Program-made: the position numbers and the translations under genes
The notes under the pieces: model-generated
Database searches by the model: none
Told to the model about the DNA's origin: nothing
Seen by the model: only the letters and a program-made list of their open reading frames with translations
Shown here: one piece after another, positions 17,043-27,451 of the stretch
Layout of the letters: every line of letters starts with the position of its first letter
How positions within the stretch are numbered: the stretch's first letter is position 1
NCBI GenBank assembly: GCA_016291405.1
Contig: JAEEXG010000002.1
Location: 1-64,000, forward strand
DNA from: Lachnospiraceae bacterium
Lineage (GTDB): Bacteria > Bacillota > Clostridia > Lachnospirales > Lachnospiraceae
Reading direction: 5' to 3'
Length of the DNA stretch: 64,000 nt

Positions 17043-18476
17043 CTAAAATCCAACTAATGTATAATCACCGTTTCCGGAAGATTTAACTTTATATAACGAC
17101 AAATCATCGCATCCTACGGCATAAATGTTGTTTGTATTAGTCCTTATGCCGGCATCGCTTTCATGATATTCTACCACAAAATAGTAGTTTCCCATACCTT
17201 CAATAGGGTAAATAACGGAATACATAAGGAGGAATCTGCCGCTTACTCCTTCTTTTCTTTCTCCGTCAATAAAGTAACCGGTTTGAATAAGGTATTCAGA
17301 CAGTCTCTGCACGGCCTGTGCAGGTGTATAAGTGGGGTTATAGTTAAGAGTGTATTTTCTTTCAACCACACTGCTCATAGTGCCGTCTGCGGCGTAGCAG
17401 ACGAATTTATAAGTATGCTCTCCTGCTTCCATTGGAATAGGAGTTTTATACTGCTTTGAGTTCTTGTCAGGATCTCCTCCGTCAACCGTATAGTAAAGAG
17501 TATACATGGGAGGAACATCGGCTTCAATCAACGTAGCCGTTGTATATTCTCCCGATTCCGTTAAAATATCGGGTTCAAATTCAAACTCAACGTCAATAAG
17601 GTATTTCTTTGTAACCACATCACTTACAACACCGTGAGGGCTTACATATACCGCATTAATCACATAGCTTCCGTATTCAAGGAAAATAGGGCTTTCAAAT
17701 AGATTTGACCCTGTATTTGGCACGGACTTATCGGTAGTATAGTAAATCTTACCGGGGCCTTCGGTTGAAAGCTTAAGTGTAACGGTTTCGTTGTATGTGC
17801 CTTCATTTAAGTTAAATTCAGGCTCAAATACCATGTATTCGCCGTAGTTTTTAACAATACTGTCAATCTTACAATCCTTTAAAGCCTCTGCAAGCATTTC
17901 ATAGTTTTGAGATGATAAGTACAAAGAAATTATTTTCTTATATGCAGATTCTTTCTCAACCTGAGTAAAGTCAGAACCTATTACTTCCTGAAGAGTGTAA
18001 ATAGCATCGTTATCTCTTTCAAGGGTGTAATAATAGTCGGCTATTGTAAATAAAATATCGGAACTAGGCTTTATCTTGTAAGCTGCCTCAAGGGATGAAA
18101 TAGCGCTTAAATAGTTACCGCTGTCGCTGTATTCAACAGCCTTTGACATCTGATAATCGTAACTGTTTTGTGAACTGATTCTTCTTCCGAGTAAAATTGC
18201 TGCCACCAAAATAAGAACAACAATTATTCCAAGGAAAACATAAAAGAACTTACCGCTTTTGTGAGTACCCAAAATCATAGAGATAATATTGGGATCATCA
18301 TCGAAATCGATATCATAGTCCTTTGCAATGTCATCTTTTGCAATGTGAGACATTGTTTTCTTCATTTCGCTTTCAATATCAATTTCCATATCCGGAACTA
18401 TCTGAAGTTCAGCTCCGCACTTTTCACAATATAATTCGCCGTTTTTAATTTCATTTCCGCAATTGGGACACTTCAT
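17043..18476 (-). CDS. Zinc-ribbon, single-TM, TPR and chitobiase-C-terminal-like protein
   Basis: No named function. From ATG 18476 (GAGG six bases upstream) the 477-residue protein starts with a zinc ribbon (CPNCG and CEKCGAEL). A Glu/Asp-rich stretch follows, then one membrane segment (FFYVFLGIIVVLILVAAILLG). TPR-like helices come next (SDSGNYLSAISSLEAAYKIKP). Two consecutive beta domains resemble the CHB_HEX_C chitobiase C-terminal module: each has a YYT-x-D motif followed by a VxxV/YTLN strand. The last 90 residues are a further extracellular-looking domain. The topology implies a cytoplasmic ribbon and an exterior TPR/beta region, so it may be a cell-envelope sensor or scaffold; that is inference. 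Confidence 0.72.
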   Translation of the reverse strand: MKCPNCGNEIKNGELYCEKCGAELQIVPDMEIDIESEMKKTMSHIAKDDIAKDYDIDFDDDPNIISMILGTHKSGKFFYVFLGIIVVLILVAAILLGRRISSQNSYDYQMSKAVEYSDSGNYLSAISSLEAAYKIKPSSDILFTIADYYYTLERDNDAIYTLQEVIGSDFTQVEKESAYKKIISLYLSSQNYEMLAEALKDCKIDSIVKNYGEYMVFEPEFNLNEGTYNETVTLKLSTEGPGKIYYTTDKSVPNTGSNLFESPIFLEYGSYVINAVYVSPHGVVSDVVTKKYLIDVEFEFEPDILTESGEYTTATLIEADVPPMYTLYYTVDGGDPDKNSKQYKTPIPMEAGEHTYKFVCYAADGTMSSVVERKYTLNYNPTYTPAQAVQRLSEYLIQTGYFIDGERKEGVSGRFLLMYSVIYPIEGMGNYYFVVEYHESDAGIRTNTNNIYAVGCDDLSLYKVKSSGNGDYTLVGF

Positions 18477-18501
18477 GGCAATCCTCACTGATTTGGATAA
18501 A

Positions 18502-19341
18502 TTACATTTTTTCTATAGCTTTAACACAATTGTTCATTAACATAGCAATGGTCATAGGGCCTACGCCACCGGGAACAGGGGTAATCTTTGAAACCTTGTC
18601 TTTAACGCTTTCAAAATCAACATCACCGCACATTTTGTTGTTTTCATCTCTGTGAATTCCAACATCAATAACAACGGCTCCGTCTTTTACATATTCTTCG
18701 TTTATAAACTTAGGTTTACCGATTGCAACGATTAAGATATCTGCGTTTTTACATACATCTTTTAAGTTCTGAGTTTTTGAATGACAAACGGTAACCGTAG
18801 CATTTTCTCTTAGCATTAAAAGTGCCATGGGCTTTCCTACAATGTTGCTTCTTCCAACAACAACACAGTTTTTACCGGACATTTCAACATTGTATCTTTT
18901 TAAAAGTTCAATAACACCTGCGGGAGTGCAAGAGACAAAACCGTCTTCTCCTACGCACAATGCTCCAACATTTTCAACATGAAAACCATCAACGTCTTTC
19001 TTTGGTGAAATAGCTTTAATTACTTCATCTTCGTTTATGTGCTTAGGCAAAGGAAGCTGCACCAAAATTCCTGCAATATCACTTCTTTTATTTAATTCAT
19101 CAATAGTATCAAGAAGCTTTTCCTGGGTAGTACTTTCGGATAGTTCGTATGAAACTGAACCGATTCCTATATACTCACAGGCCTTCTTTTTATTCTTAAC
19201 ATAGATTGAAGAAGCCGGATCGTTACCAACCTGGATAACGGCCAAAGAACCTGTTTTACCTTGCTTTTTTAATTCTTCGACTTTTTCTTTAAGCTCATCT
19301 TTTATAATCGATGAAGTAAGCTTTCCGTCAATAATTTCCAT
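18502..19341 (-). CDS. folD: Bifunctional methylene-THF dehydrogenase / methenyl-THF cyclohydrolase FolD
   Basis: FolD interconverts 5,10-methylene-THF, 5,10-methenyl-THF and 10-formyl-THF. The catalytic Lys lies in YVKNKKKACE (K51), followed by ILVQLPLPKHI and the Rossmann motif GRSNIVGKPMALLML. The C-terminal signature is PVPGGVGPMTIAML. The 279-residue length is normal. GGAGA lies at good spacing before the ATG. fhs lies just upstream in the operon (8 bases), so the two enzymes together link formate to methylene-THF. Confidence 0.97.
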   Translation of the reverse strand: MEIIDGKLTSSIIKDELKEKVEELKKQGKTGSLAVIQVGNDPASSIYVKNKKKACEYIGIGSVSYELSESTTQEKLLDTIDELNKRSDIAGILVQLPLPKHINEDEVIKAISPKKDVDGFHVENVGALCVGEDGFVSCTPAGVIELLKRYNVEMSGKNCVVVGRSNIVGKPMALLMLRENATVTVCHSKTQNLKDVCKNADILIVAIGKPKFINEEYVKDGAVVIDVGIHRDENNKMCGDVDFESVKDKVSKITPVPGGVGPMTIAMLMNNCVKAIEKM

Positions 19342-19349
19342 TTTATCTC

Positions 19350-21020
19350 CTAAAACAGTCCTGTAATCATACCGCTTTCATTAACGTCAATTCTGTGAGC
19401 CGCAGGTTCTTTGGGAAGTCCGGGCATTGTCATTACCTGCCCTGTTAAAACAACCACAAATCCTGCACCTGCGCTTATATATACTTCTCTTACATTTAAA
19501 GTAAAGTTTTCGGGGCGTCCAAGCAATGTGGCATCATCCGATAAAGAATACTGAGTCTTTGCGATACAAACAGGCAAATTACCAAATCCCAAATCTGTAA
19601 GCTTATCAAGCATCTTTAATGATTCAGAAGAGAAATTTACATCTTTTGCGCCATAAATCTTCTTTGCTACAGTTTCTATCTTTTCCTTTAAAGGTAAAGA
19701 ATCTTCATAAATAGGAGCAAAGTTGCTCTTCTTTTCTTCCAAAGTTTTTAATACGGCATTTGCAAGCTCGATTCCGCCTTCACCGCCAAATTCCCATACT
19801 TTTGAAAGAGCAAATTCACAGTTTCTTTCTTCGCAGAAGTCTTTAACAAACTTAACTTCCGCATCGGAATCTGAAGAAAATGCATTTAAAGTAATAACAA
19901 TGGGAACATTGTATTGCTTTAAGTTTTCAATATGCTTTTCAAGGTTTGAAATACCCTTCTTTAATGCATCAAGGTTTTCAATTCCAAGATCAGCCTTTTT
20001 AACACCGCCGTTATACTTTAAAGCTCTGATTGTAGCAACAAGCACACATGCATCAGGCTTTAAGTTAGCCTTTCTACACTTAATATCAAAGAACTTTTCA
20101 GCACCTAAATCAGCGCCAAAGCCTGCTTCCGTAATAACGTAATCAGCCATCTTTAAAGCATACTTTGTAGCAATAACAGAGTTGCATCCGTGAGCAATGT
20201 TTGCAAACGGTCCGCCGTGTACAATTGCGGGAGTATGCTCAAGTGTCTGAATAAGGTTAGGCTTAATGGCATCTTTTAAAAGGGCTGCCATGGAACCTAC
20301 AGCCTGTAAATCCTTTGCGGTAACAGGTTCTCCGTCAAAGTTATAGGCAACAATTATTTTAGAAAGCTTTTCCTTTAAGTCTTTCATATTTTCTGAAAGA
20401 CAAAGAATAGCCATTATTTCACTTGCGACTGTTATAACAAAATGATCTTCTCTGACAACACCGTCTGACTTCTTTCCAAGGCCTACAACAATGTTTCTTA
20501 AAGCTCTGTCGTTCATATCAAGGCAACGTTTCCAAACGATGCTTCTTGTGTCGATTCTTAATGAATTTCCCTGTTGAATATGGTTATCAATAAGGGCTGC
20601 AAGCAAATTGTTTGCAGATGTGATTGCATGGAAGTCACCGGTAAAATGAAGGTTTAAATCTTCCATGGGAACTACCTGTGCGAATCCTCCGCCGGCAGCT
20701 CCTCCTTTTATTCCAAAGCAAGGTCCCAAAGAAGGCTCTCTTAATGCAACAACACATTTCTTATTAAGCTTTGAAAAAGCCTGTGCCAAACCAACGCTGG
20801 TGGTAGTTTTTCCTTCGCCTGCGGGCGTAGGATTAATGGCGGTTACTAATATTAACTTTCCGTCTTTATTGTTTTTGTTTCTTTGATACCACTCATCGGA
20901 TATCTTGGCTTTGTACTTACCGTACAATTCCAAATCATCTTCAGCTATCCCTATAGATGCAGCCACATCTTTGATAGGCATTAATTTAGCTTCCTGTGCA
21001 ATTTCAATGTCTGTCTTCAT
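19350..21020 (-). CDS. fhs: Formate-tetrahydrofolate ligase
   Basis: This enzyme makes 10-formyl-THF from formate, THF and ATP. The nucleotide-binding signature [11 protein letters not shown] lies at residues 64-74, and the family motif [19 protein letters not shown] follows. The 556-residue length matches clostridial homologues. In acetogens it belongs to the Wood-Ljungdahl methyl branch; here only fhs and folD are present, so a role in purine and formyl-Met synthesis is equally likely. No CO dehydrogenase genes are seen in the window. Its stop lies 8 bases before folD. Confidence 0.98.
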   Translation of the reverse strand: MKTDIEIAQEAKLMPIKDVAASIGIAEDDLELYGKYKAKISDEWYQRNKNNKDGKLILVTAINPTPAGEGKTTTSVGLAQAFSKLNKKCVVALREPSLGPCFGIKGGAAGGGFAQVVPMEDLNLHFTGDFHAITSANNLLAALIDNHIQQGNSLRIDTRSIVWKRCLDMNDRALRNIVVGLGKKSDGVVREDHFVITVASEIMAILCLSENMKDLKEKLSKIIVAYNFDGEPVTAKDLQAVGSMAALLKDAIKPNLIQTLEHTPAIVHGGPFANIAHGCNSVIATKYALKMADYVITEAGFGADLGAEKFFDIKCRKANLKPDACVLVATIRALKYNGGVKKADLGIENLDALKKGISNLEKHIENLKQYNVPIVITLNAFSSDSDAEVKFVKDFCEERNCEFALSKVWEFGGEGGIELANAVLKTLEEKKSNFAPIYEDSLPLKEKIETVAKKIYGAKDVNFSSESLKMLDKLTDLGFGNLPVCIAKTQYSLSDDATLLGRPENFTLNVREVYISAGAGFVVVLTGQVMTMPGLPKEPAAHRIDVNESGMITGLF

Positions 21021-21054
21021 TCGTTCACTCCAATGGAAATAAATTTATATATAA

Positions 21055-23649
21055 TCAACCGCCGTACTCTTCAAGATAATTCTCGAATTGTTCGTGGCTC
21101 ATTAATATCTCTCTGGGTTTAGTGCCAAGATCCGGTCCCACAACGCCTGCATCCGCAAGCTGGTCCATAACTCTGGCAGCTCTGTTAAAGCCCATTTTGA
21201 ACTTTCTTTGCAACATACCGATTGAAGCTTTATCCGAATCGATTATATAGAAACCTGCTTCAACAAACATTTCATCATTTCCGTCTCCGCCATCTCCCAT
21301 AGCGCCTGATCCGCCGGATGAATCGGAAGATTTTTCGCATGACCTTATCTTTTCTTCAATCATAGCGTCATAAGAAGGTGAACCCTGTTTCTTTAAGAAT
21401 TCAACAACAGAGTTAACTTCCTTATCGGAAATGAATCCGCCTTGCAATCTTACCGGTTTCTTTAAGCCCTTAGGGAAGAAAAGCATATCGCCCTTACCAA
21501 GAAGTTCTTCGGCTCCACCCATATCAAGGATGGTTCTTGAATCCACATTACTTGATACGGCAAAAGCAATTCGGCTAGGCATATTGGCTTTAATAATACC
21601 GGTGATAACGTCAACAGAAGGTCTTTGTGTTGCAATTATCAGATGAATACCTGCGGCACGGGCAAGCTGAGCCAGTGAGCAGATGGAATCTTCAACGTTT
21701 TTACGCTCCTGAAGCATAAGGTCCGCAACTTCGTCTACGATAATTACGATATGAGGCATCTTTTGGTTGAAAGAATCCTCTCCGTTTTTCTCGATTTCTC
21801 GGTTGTATCCGGAAATTTCTCTTACGCCGACTTCAGAAAACTTTTTATATCTTTCATGCATTTCATTAACCGCATAAGCCAGTGTAGCGGATGCTTTCTT
21901 AACATCTGTTACAACAGGCAAAAGCAAGTGAGGAATGCCGTTATAAACGCTAAGTTCAACGACCTTAGGGTCAATCATAATAAGCTTAACATCATCGGGA
22001 TTTGCCTTATATATAATACTCATTATCAAAGTATTTATACATACGGATTTACCTGAACCTGTGGCACCTGCAATAAGCAAATGAGGGAAATTGTCGATTC
22101 CGTAAACAATTGTTTTACCCGCAATATCCTTACCAACAGCAAATGCAAGGTTTGAATCAAAGTTATTGTATTCGGGAGTATCTATTAAATCTCTGAATAC
22201 AACAGGCTGAGCCTCTTTATTGGGAACTTCGATACCAATTGCAGCTTTACCGGGAATAGGCGCTTCAATTCGGATTTCAGAAGCCGCAAGGTTAAGCTTA
22301 ATATCATCTGATAAGTTTTTAATCCTTGAAACCTTAACGCCAAGCTTAGGCTGAAGCTCAAATCTTGTTACGGTAGGTCCCTGACTGATATCAGTTACTG
22401 TAGCTTCAACGCCAAATATTGCTAAAGTATCCTGAAGCTTTTGAGCCGTCTGCCTTATGCTCTGAGTAGAATCCCCTGCCTTTTTTGTGCCCTTATTAAG
22501 TAAGGTTCTGGGAGGGAAAATGTACTCTCTTTTTTCTATATCATTTTCTTCATTCTTAATTTCTTTTCCGATGTCAAAAGAAGGTGCCGCGGCCTCAGCC
22601 TTTTTAACAGGTCTTGCAGGCTTAACAATTGAAGGAGACATTTCTTCGATTGATAAATCAGTAAATGTTCCGGGGATTTCTTCATCTTCTTCCTCAGGGA
22701 CATTTCCCACAGAACTGTTAATGGGAACGCTTGAAACATCAAAAGTAAGAGTGGATGGTTCAAAACCGTTTAATGTAATCTCGTGAATGTCATCATTCTT
22801 ATTTCTCTTTTTTGAAACATCCGCCTGTTTTTCTACGTTTGCAGGTTCTTCAATCAAAGTATTGAAAGTTACTCCCGTAACCTTTTTGTTTCTCTTTAAA
22901 ACTTCCTCATCGGATTTTTGATTAATCTTTTGTTCTTTCTTTTCTAAGGCCTGAGCTCTTTCCTGATTTCTTCTTTCAAGCTCTTTTAAACGTTCTTCTT
23001 TCTTTAACTCGTATGCTTTTCTTCTGTCTTCTTTTAATTCTTCTTTGAAAGCTCTGTCTTCTCTCGTTCTTTCAAGCATCACTTCTGTTGTATCTTTAAC
23101 GGCTCTAACAAAAGATTTTTCCGTTAAAATCACAAGACAGATGATAAGCAAAACCAAAATTACAATGATTGTGCCCACAGGTTTAATGGCCTTTTCAAGT
23201 CCAAAAACAAGTGAAGCCGCAATTACACCGCCGCCACGTTTTTCGGTGGAGTATTTATACATTTCAATAAAATTATACTTTTCCAAAGTCTTTGTTATTC
23301 CACCGATAAAGTCAATAATCATATCGATAAGCAAAAAGAAAACGGAAGAAGCAACTATTTTACGAACTACTACTCCGCTTCCTGCGGAAAGCTCGTATAT
23401 AACGATCAAAAAGGCTATAAACAGTGCAACTACATAGTTAAGCACGCCAAAAAGGCCGAAACCAAAAGAAGAAATAACGTCTCCGACCTTACCTATAACA
23501 CCAAAATTACACACGAAAAAGAAAACTGCCAATGCAACAATAAGAATAATCTTAATGTCCTGAATCAATTCGTAGTCTTTTTTCGTGCGTTTATATGATT
23601 TTTTTCTACCCGTTGATTGAGGCTTTCTGCCTCTTGTTTGTTTAGCCAA
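21055..23649 (-). CDS. ftsK: FtsK/SpoIIIE-family DNA translocase
   Basis: The protein is a septum-localised dsDNA pump that clears chromosomes from the closing septum. It has four membrane segments between residues 30 and 190, and a long charged linker rich in Lys, Glu and Arg (200-380). The motor follows, with Walker A GATGSGKS near residue 527 and Walker B IVIIVDEVADLM. The C-terminal gamma winged helix (LQRKFKMGFNRAARVMDQL) reads KOPS/SRS-type polar sequences. The start is TTG at 23649: an in-frame TAG lies two codons upstream, so no earlier start exists, and GGATGG lies 11 bases away. FtsK and SpoIIIE cannot be told apart by sequence alone here. Confidence 0.94.
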   Translation of the reverse strand: MAKQTRGRKPQSTGRKKSYKRTKKDYELIQDIKIILIVALAVFFFVCNFGVIGKVGDVISSFGFGLFGVLNYVVALFIAFLIVIYELSAGSGVVVRKIVASSVFFLLIDMIIDFIGGITKTLEKYNFIEMYKYSTEKRGGGVIAASLVFGLEKAIKPVGTIIVILVLLIICLVILTEKSFVRAVKDTTEVMLERTREDRAFKEELKEDRRKAYELKKEERLKELERRNQERAQALEKKEQKINQKSDEEVLKRNKKVTGVTFNTLIEEPANVEKQADVSKKRNKNDDIHEITLNGFEPSTLTFDVSSVPINSSVGNVPEEEDEEIPGTFTDLSIEEMSPSIVKPARPVKKAEAAAPSFDIGKEIKNEENDIEKREYIFPPRTLLNKGTKKAGDSTQSIRQTAQKLQDTLAIFGVEATVTDISQGPTVTRFELQPKLGVKVSRIKNLSDDIKLNLAASEIRIEAPIPGKAAIGIEVPNKEAQPVVFRDLIDTPEYNNFDSNLAFAVGKDIAGKTIVYGIDNFPHLLIAGATGSGKSVCINTLIMSIIYKANPDDVKLIMIDPKVVELSVYNGIPHLLLPVVTDVKKASATLAYAVNEMHERYKKFSEVGVREISGYNREIEKNGEDSFNQKMPHIVIIVDEVADLMLQERKNVEDSICSLAQLARAAGIHLIIATQRPSVDVITGIIKANMPSRIAFAVSSNVDSRTILDMGGAEELLGKGDMLFFPKGLKKPVRLQGGFISDKEVNSVVEFLKKQGSPSYDAMIEEKIRSCEKSSDSSGGSGAMGDGGDGNDEMFVEAGFYIIDSDKASIGMLQRKFKMGFNRAARVMDQLADAGVVGPDLGTKPREILMSHEQFENYLEEYGG

Positions 23650-23754
23650 GTTCTAATGTACCATCCAAAAGCTTAAATATTTATGACCATAAAACTAAAA
23701 ACAGTCATCAATTAAATATACCATATTTTGTGTTTTCAAAAAACCATGTATACA

Positions 23755-25200
23755 CTATTTAATGTCAAAATCATCATCAGCCGAAATCTCTATATCGTAA
23801 TTCATCATGTCGGCTTCAGGCTCAAATGCATAGTCAATCGACTTTTTAACATGCTTTTTCGGAACAGGAAGCGGATTATCAAGAAATTTGATTTCTTTCT
23901 TTGCTTCTTCTTCTAAAGGCGCCTTTACAATTTCAGTCTTGTCAAATGCCTTAAATGAAACCTCTTTTATCCTGCTTTCTTCGATCTTTCCTGAAGGAAT
24001 AGATACAACGTTTGCAATTCCCGGTTCACTAATCTCTTCAATGATTACTTCTTCGGTTTCTGTAGTTTCGGCTTCAGAAACAGTTTCTTTCACCTTGTAT
24101 CCTTCAAAGAAAAGTCTTTTTACACCGATTCCCGAAAGAATACAAACAAATAAGCTATACCAGATTTCAAAATCATTTTCAGAGTTATTAAAGTACATTA
24201 ATGCTGCAAATACTATGGTAACAAGCACTAAGGCACTGATTTTATCTTTCTTATCAAACAAATATCCAAGTACACCGTAAAAAGAAAACAATACGGGTAA
24301 AATGGCAACTACGTAATAGATTGAAATGAAAAATCCAAGCAATGAATTATCAGAGCCAAAACCGAATGAAAAACTAAAAGGAAAGAATAAAAAGTGGTTT
24401 AAAACAAGCAATAAACCAATTACAAAGGCCATAATAGCGGCATAAAGCCAAGGCCTTTTTTCCAGTGTTAAATCCGCAAAATAGGAAGTAACAAATATTA
24501 CAAATGAAACTATAAAGAACCAAAATACGGTTCCCGTTACGTCAGAGTTATAGCTTACCGTATATTCAAAAATCATAAGGAAAGAAAAAGCGGCAAGCGC
24601 AGGGATCTTTCCAAAAGCTTTCTTAACAGTAAAGAAAATAAGTACACAAGAAACCAAGAATAATCCAACATTAAAGTATGCAATCACCGCGTCTTTTAAT
24701 CCGAATATTCTAAGTAAAAGCACACAAAGCTTATCGTAAAGCCCAAGAATAATGTTTGGATATGAATTCTCGGCAGATAAAAAGTTATTGTGTAATTGAT
24801 TATAAAAATCGGGATTCGGAATACTTGAGTTTGCAAAAGAAAAGTATACGTTTGCAAACCTTAAATATCCTCCAATTGCAAGGAAGAAAGAAAACAAAAG
24901 CCAAAAGGCGATTTTAAAAAGAGTATCTCTTGTGGAGGATGTCTTTATTAAAATGTGTTTCTTAATATATTCAACCAGTAAAAACAATCCGGCAAATATA
25001 AGCACAAATAAAATGCCCAAAAAGAAAGAGACATCGATTCCGTGAATCTTTATGTATGTACCATTAGCATTTTCCATGAACATACATAACGAAACAAAGA
25101 GTGTATATAAATATACACTCAGAAGCAATGTCCCGATTATAAAAACTGAATGTCCGAACCAACTCTTTTTAAATTGCATATCGGATTCCCCTTGTATCAT
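23755..25200 (-). CDS. Multi-TM membrane protein, possible GT-C glycosyltransferase
   Basis: The protein has about 11 membrane segments to residue 370 and a charged cytoplasmic tail of about 110 residues. The first long extracellular loop (RFANVYFSFANSSIPNPDFYNQ) and the general layout resemble GT-C enzymes of the ArnT/GT39/GT83 kind, which use polyprenyl-phosphate sugars. I cannot identify catalytic residues with confidence. It follows a GT2 polyprenyl-phosphate sugar transferase with an ATGA overlap of 4 bases, which suits donor-maker plus user. An internal ATG at 25179 with AAGGGG upstream is an alternative start. Confidence 0.55.
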   Translation of the reverse strand: MIQGESDMQFKKSWFGHSVFIIGTLLLSVYLYTLFVSLCMFMENANGTYIKIHGIDVSFFLGILFVLIFAGLFLLVEYIKKHILIKTSSTRDTLFKIAFWLLFSFFLAIGGYLRFANVYFSFANSSIPNPDFYNQLHNNFLSAENSYPNIILGLYDKLCVLLLRIFGLKDAVIAYFNVGLFLVSCVLIFFTVKKAFGKIPALAAFSFLMIFEYTVSYNSDVTGTVFWFFIVSFVIFVTSYFADLTLEKRPWLYAAIMAFVIGLLLVLNHFLFFPFSFSFGFGSDNSLLGFFISIYYVVAILPVLFSFYGVLGYLFDKKDKISALVLVTIVFAALMYFNNSENDFEIWYSLFVCILSGIGVKRLFFEGYKVKETVSEAETTETEEVIIEEISEPGIANVVSIPSGKIEESRIKEVSFKAFDKTEIVKAPLEEEAKKEIKFLDNPLPVPKKHVKKSIDYAFEPEADMMNYDIEISADDDFDIK

Positions 25201-26147
25201 TTATCAGCAAGAATTTTTTCGATATTGTATCTTGGCCTATGTTTAACTTCGATATATATCTTTCCAATATACTGGCCGATTAATCCTATGCAGAGTAACT
25301 GCACTCCGCCAAGGAACCAGATTGATAATATAAGTGAAGTCCAACCGGGCTCAACTCTTCCTGCCACGTAAGAAATCAAAGCATAAATAGCGGCAAGGAT
25401 AGATAAAATAATGATTACCACACCAAGACCTGTAACCATGGTGATGGGCTTAACGCTAAAAGAAGAAATTCCGTTAAAAGCAAGGGCAAGCATCTTCTTT
25501 AAAGGATATTTGCTCTCTCCCGCAACTCTTTCTTTTCTGTCGTAGTAAACACAATCCGATTCATATCCTATAAGAGGGATCATACCTCTTATAAACAAAT
25601 TGGATTCTTTATACTCAGAAAACTGAACCATAGCTCTTTGGCTCATTAATCTAAAGTCCGCATGGTTATATACAGTCTTTACGCCCATAATATTCATAAG
25701 CTTATAGAATGACTGAGCAGTAAAGCGTTTAAAGAAAGTGTCTGTATCACGTTTCTTTCTTACACCATATACAATATCTTTTCCTTCGTGGAACTTATCA
25801 ACCATTTCTTCAATAACAGCTACGTCATCCTGCAAATCAGCATCGATAGAAACAGACATGTCGCACATCTGCATAGCAGTAAGAAGGCCTGCCGTAAGGG
25901 CATATTGATGGCCCACATTTCCTGCAAGCTTTACACCAAATATCTGCTTTGGATGCTCTTTATGTTCTTCTTCAATAAGTTCCCAGGTTCTGTCTTTAGA
26001 ACCGTCATTTACAAACAAAACATAACTGTTTTCAGCAATCTTTCCCTTTCCGATTAAGTCATCAAGTGTATCTCTTAATGCCTTTGAAGCTATCTTTAAA
26101 ACTTCTTCTTCGTTGTAGCAAGGAACAACAATAGCCAATCTGTCCAT
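25197..26147 (-). CDS. Family 2 glycosyltransferase, GtrB/DPM1-like
   Basis: This enzyme probably transfers a sugar from a nucleotide donor to undecaprenyl phosphate at the inner face of the membrane. The GT-A domain begins IVVPCYNEEEVL and holds DADLQDD, the metal- and donor-binding motif, near residue 101. Two C-terminal membrane segments lie at about 232-258 and 270-295, followed by the short basic tail KHRPRYNIE. This is the GtrB/CsbB layout at normal length (316 residues). The sugar cannot be read from sequence. The next gene overlaps by 4 bases and may use the lipid-linked product. Confidence 0.88.
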   Translation of the reverse strand: MDRLAIVVPCYNEEEVLKIASKALRDTLDDLIGKGKIAENSYVLFVNDGSKDRTWELIEEEHKEHPKQIFGVKLAGNVGHQYALTAGLLTAMQMCDMSVSIDADLQDDVAVIEEMVDKFHEGKDIVYGVRKKRDTDTFFKRFTAQSFYKLMNIMGVKTVYNHADFRLMSQRAMVQFSEYKESNLFIRGMIPLIGYESDCVYYDRKERVAGESKYPLKKMLALAFNGISSFSVKPITMVTGLGVVIIILSILAAIYALISYVAGRVEPGWTSLILSIWFLGGVQLLCIGLIGQYIGKIYIEVKHRPRYNIEKILADK

Positions 26148-26168
26148 AAAAACCCCTCTTTAAAAAAA

Positions 26169-27431
26169 TTATCCTATTGCCTGTGCCAAATCTTCGATAA
26201 GATCATCCACATTTTCAATTCCGACAGAAAGTCTGATAAGGTCAGGTGAAATGCCTGCTTCCTTTAACTGTTCTTCTGTCATCTGTCTGTGGGTGTGGCT
26301 TGCGGGATGAAGCACACAGGTACGAGAATCCGCAACATGAGTAACAATTGCGATAAGTTTAAGAGCATCCATAACTTTTGCGGATGCTTCTCTTGAGCCC
26401 ATACCAAATGTAATTACACCGCTTGTACCGTTAGGCATATACTTCTTAGCCAAGGGATAATACTTATTTGATTCAAGTCCGGGATAATTAACCCAGGCAA
26501 CCTTTGGATTGCTTTCAAGCCATTTAGCAATCTTTAAAGCATTGCTGCAGTGGCGTTCCATTCTTAAAGCCAAGGTTTCAAGGCCAATATTAATGTAAAA
26601 AGCGTGCTGAGGAGACTGAATTGCTCCAAAGTCTCTCATAAGCTGAGCGGTACATTTTGTAATGTATGCGCCCTTTCCAAACTTTTCTGCATATACAATT
26701 CCATGATATGTTTCATCAGGTGTGCAAAGGCCAGGGAACTTATCCTTATGAGCCATCCAGTCAAAGTTACCTGAATCTACGATGCATCCGCCTACTGTAG
26801 CTGCATGTCCGTCCATATACTTGGTGGTTGCATGAGTAACGATATCAACGCCGAATTCAAAGGGGCGGCAATTGATAGGTGTAGGGAATGTATTGTCAAC
26901 GATAAGCGGTACGCCATGAGCATGAGCACACTTTGCAAACTTTTCAAAATCCAATACATTTAGTCCGGGATTTGCAACAGACTCACCGAATACACACTTT
27001 GTGTTTTCTTTAAAGAGCTTATTTAACTCTTCTTCTGTACAATCGGGATCCACAACGCTGCATTCGATATCCATCTTTGCAAGTGTGTTTTTAAGAAGGT
27101 TAAATGTTCCTCCGTATACTGCACTTGACATTATGAAATGGTCGCCTGCTTCACAAATATTAAATACGGCATAGAAATTTGCTGCCTGTCCGGAAGATGT
27201 AAGCATTGCAGCCACACCGCCTTCAAGTTCGCAGATTTTCTTAGCAACATAATCGTTTGAAGGATTTGCAAGTCTTGTGTAGAAATAACCGTCTTTTTCC
27301 AAATCAAAAAGCTTACCCATTTCATCACTTGATGAATACTTAAAGGTTGTGCTCTGGATGATAGGCATAATACGGGGATCTCCGTTACCGGGAGTATATC
27401 CGCCCTGAACGCATATCGTTTCTTTTCTCAT
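26169..27431 (-). CDS. metY: O-acetylhomoserine sulfhydrylase (MetY-type)
   Basis: This is a PLP enzyme of the Cys/Met metabolism family that makes homocysteine from O-acetylhomoserine and sulfide. The protein has YTRLANPS (residues 51-58), the PLP-stacking region SGQAANFY, DNTF, and the Schiff-base Lys K204 in THATTKYMDGH. At 420 residues it fits the longer MetY branch rather than cystathionine synthases or lyases (about 380). A methionine gamma-lyase-like activity is a lesser alternative. An AGGAG site lies seven bases before the ATG. yebC precedes it by 21 bases; no SAM riboswitch fits in that gap. Confidence 0.85.
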   Translation of the reverse strand: MRKETICVQGGYTPGNGDPRIMPIIQSTTFKYSSSDEMGKLFDLEKDGYFYTRLANPSNDYVAKKICELEGGVAAMLTSSGQAANFYAVFNICEAGDHFIMSSAVYGGTFNLLKNTLAKMDIECSVVDPDCTEEELNKLFKENTKCVFGESVANPGLNVLDFEKFAKCAHAHGVPLIVDNTFPTPINCRPFEFGVDIVTHATTKYMDGHAATVGGCIVDSGNFDWMAHKDKFPGLCTPDETYHGIVYAEKFGKGAYITKCTAQLMRDFGAIQSPQHAFYINIGLETLALRMERHCSNALKIAKWLESNPKVAWVNYPGLESNKYYPLAKKYMPNGTSGVITFGMGSREASAKVMDALKLIAIVTHVADSRTCVLHPASHTHRQMTEEQLKEAGISPDLIRLSVGIENVDDLIEDLAQAIG

Positions 27432-27451
27432 TAGTCGTCTCCTAAAGTAAT

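Noticed and set aside
27432-27451. SAM or other riboswitch before metY
   Set aside because: Only about 20 bases separate metY from yebC.
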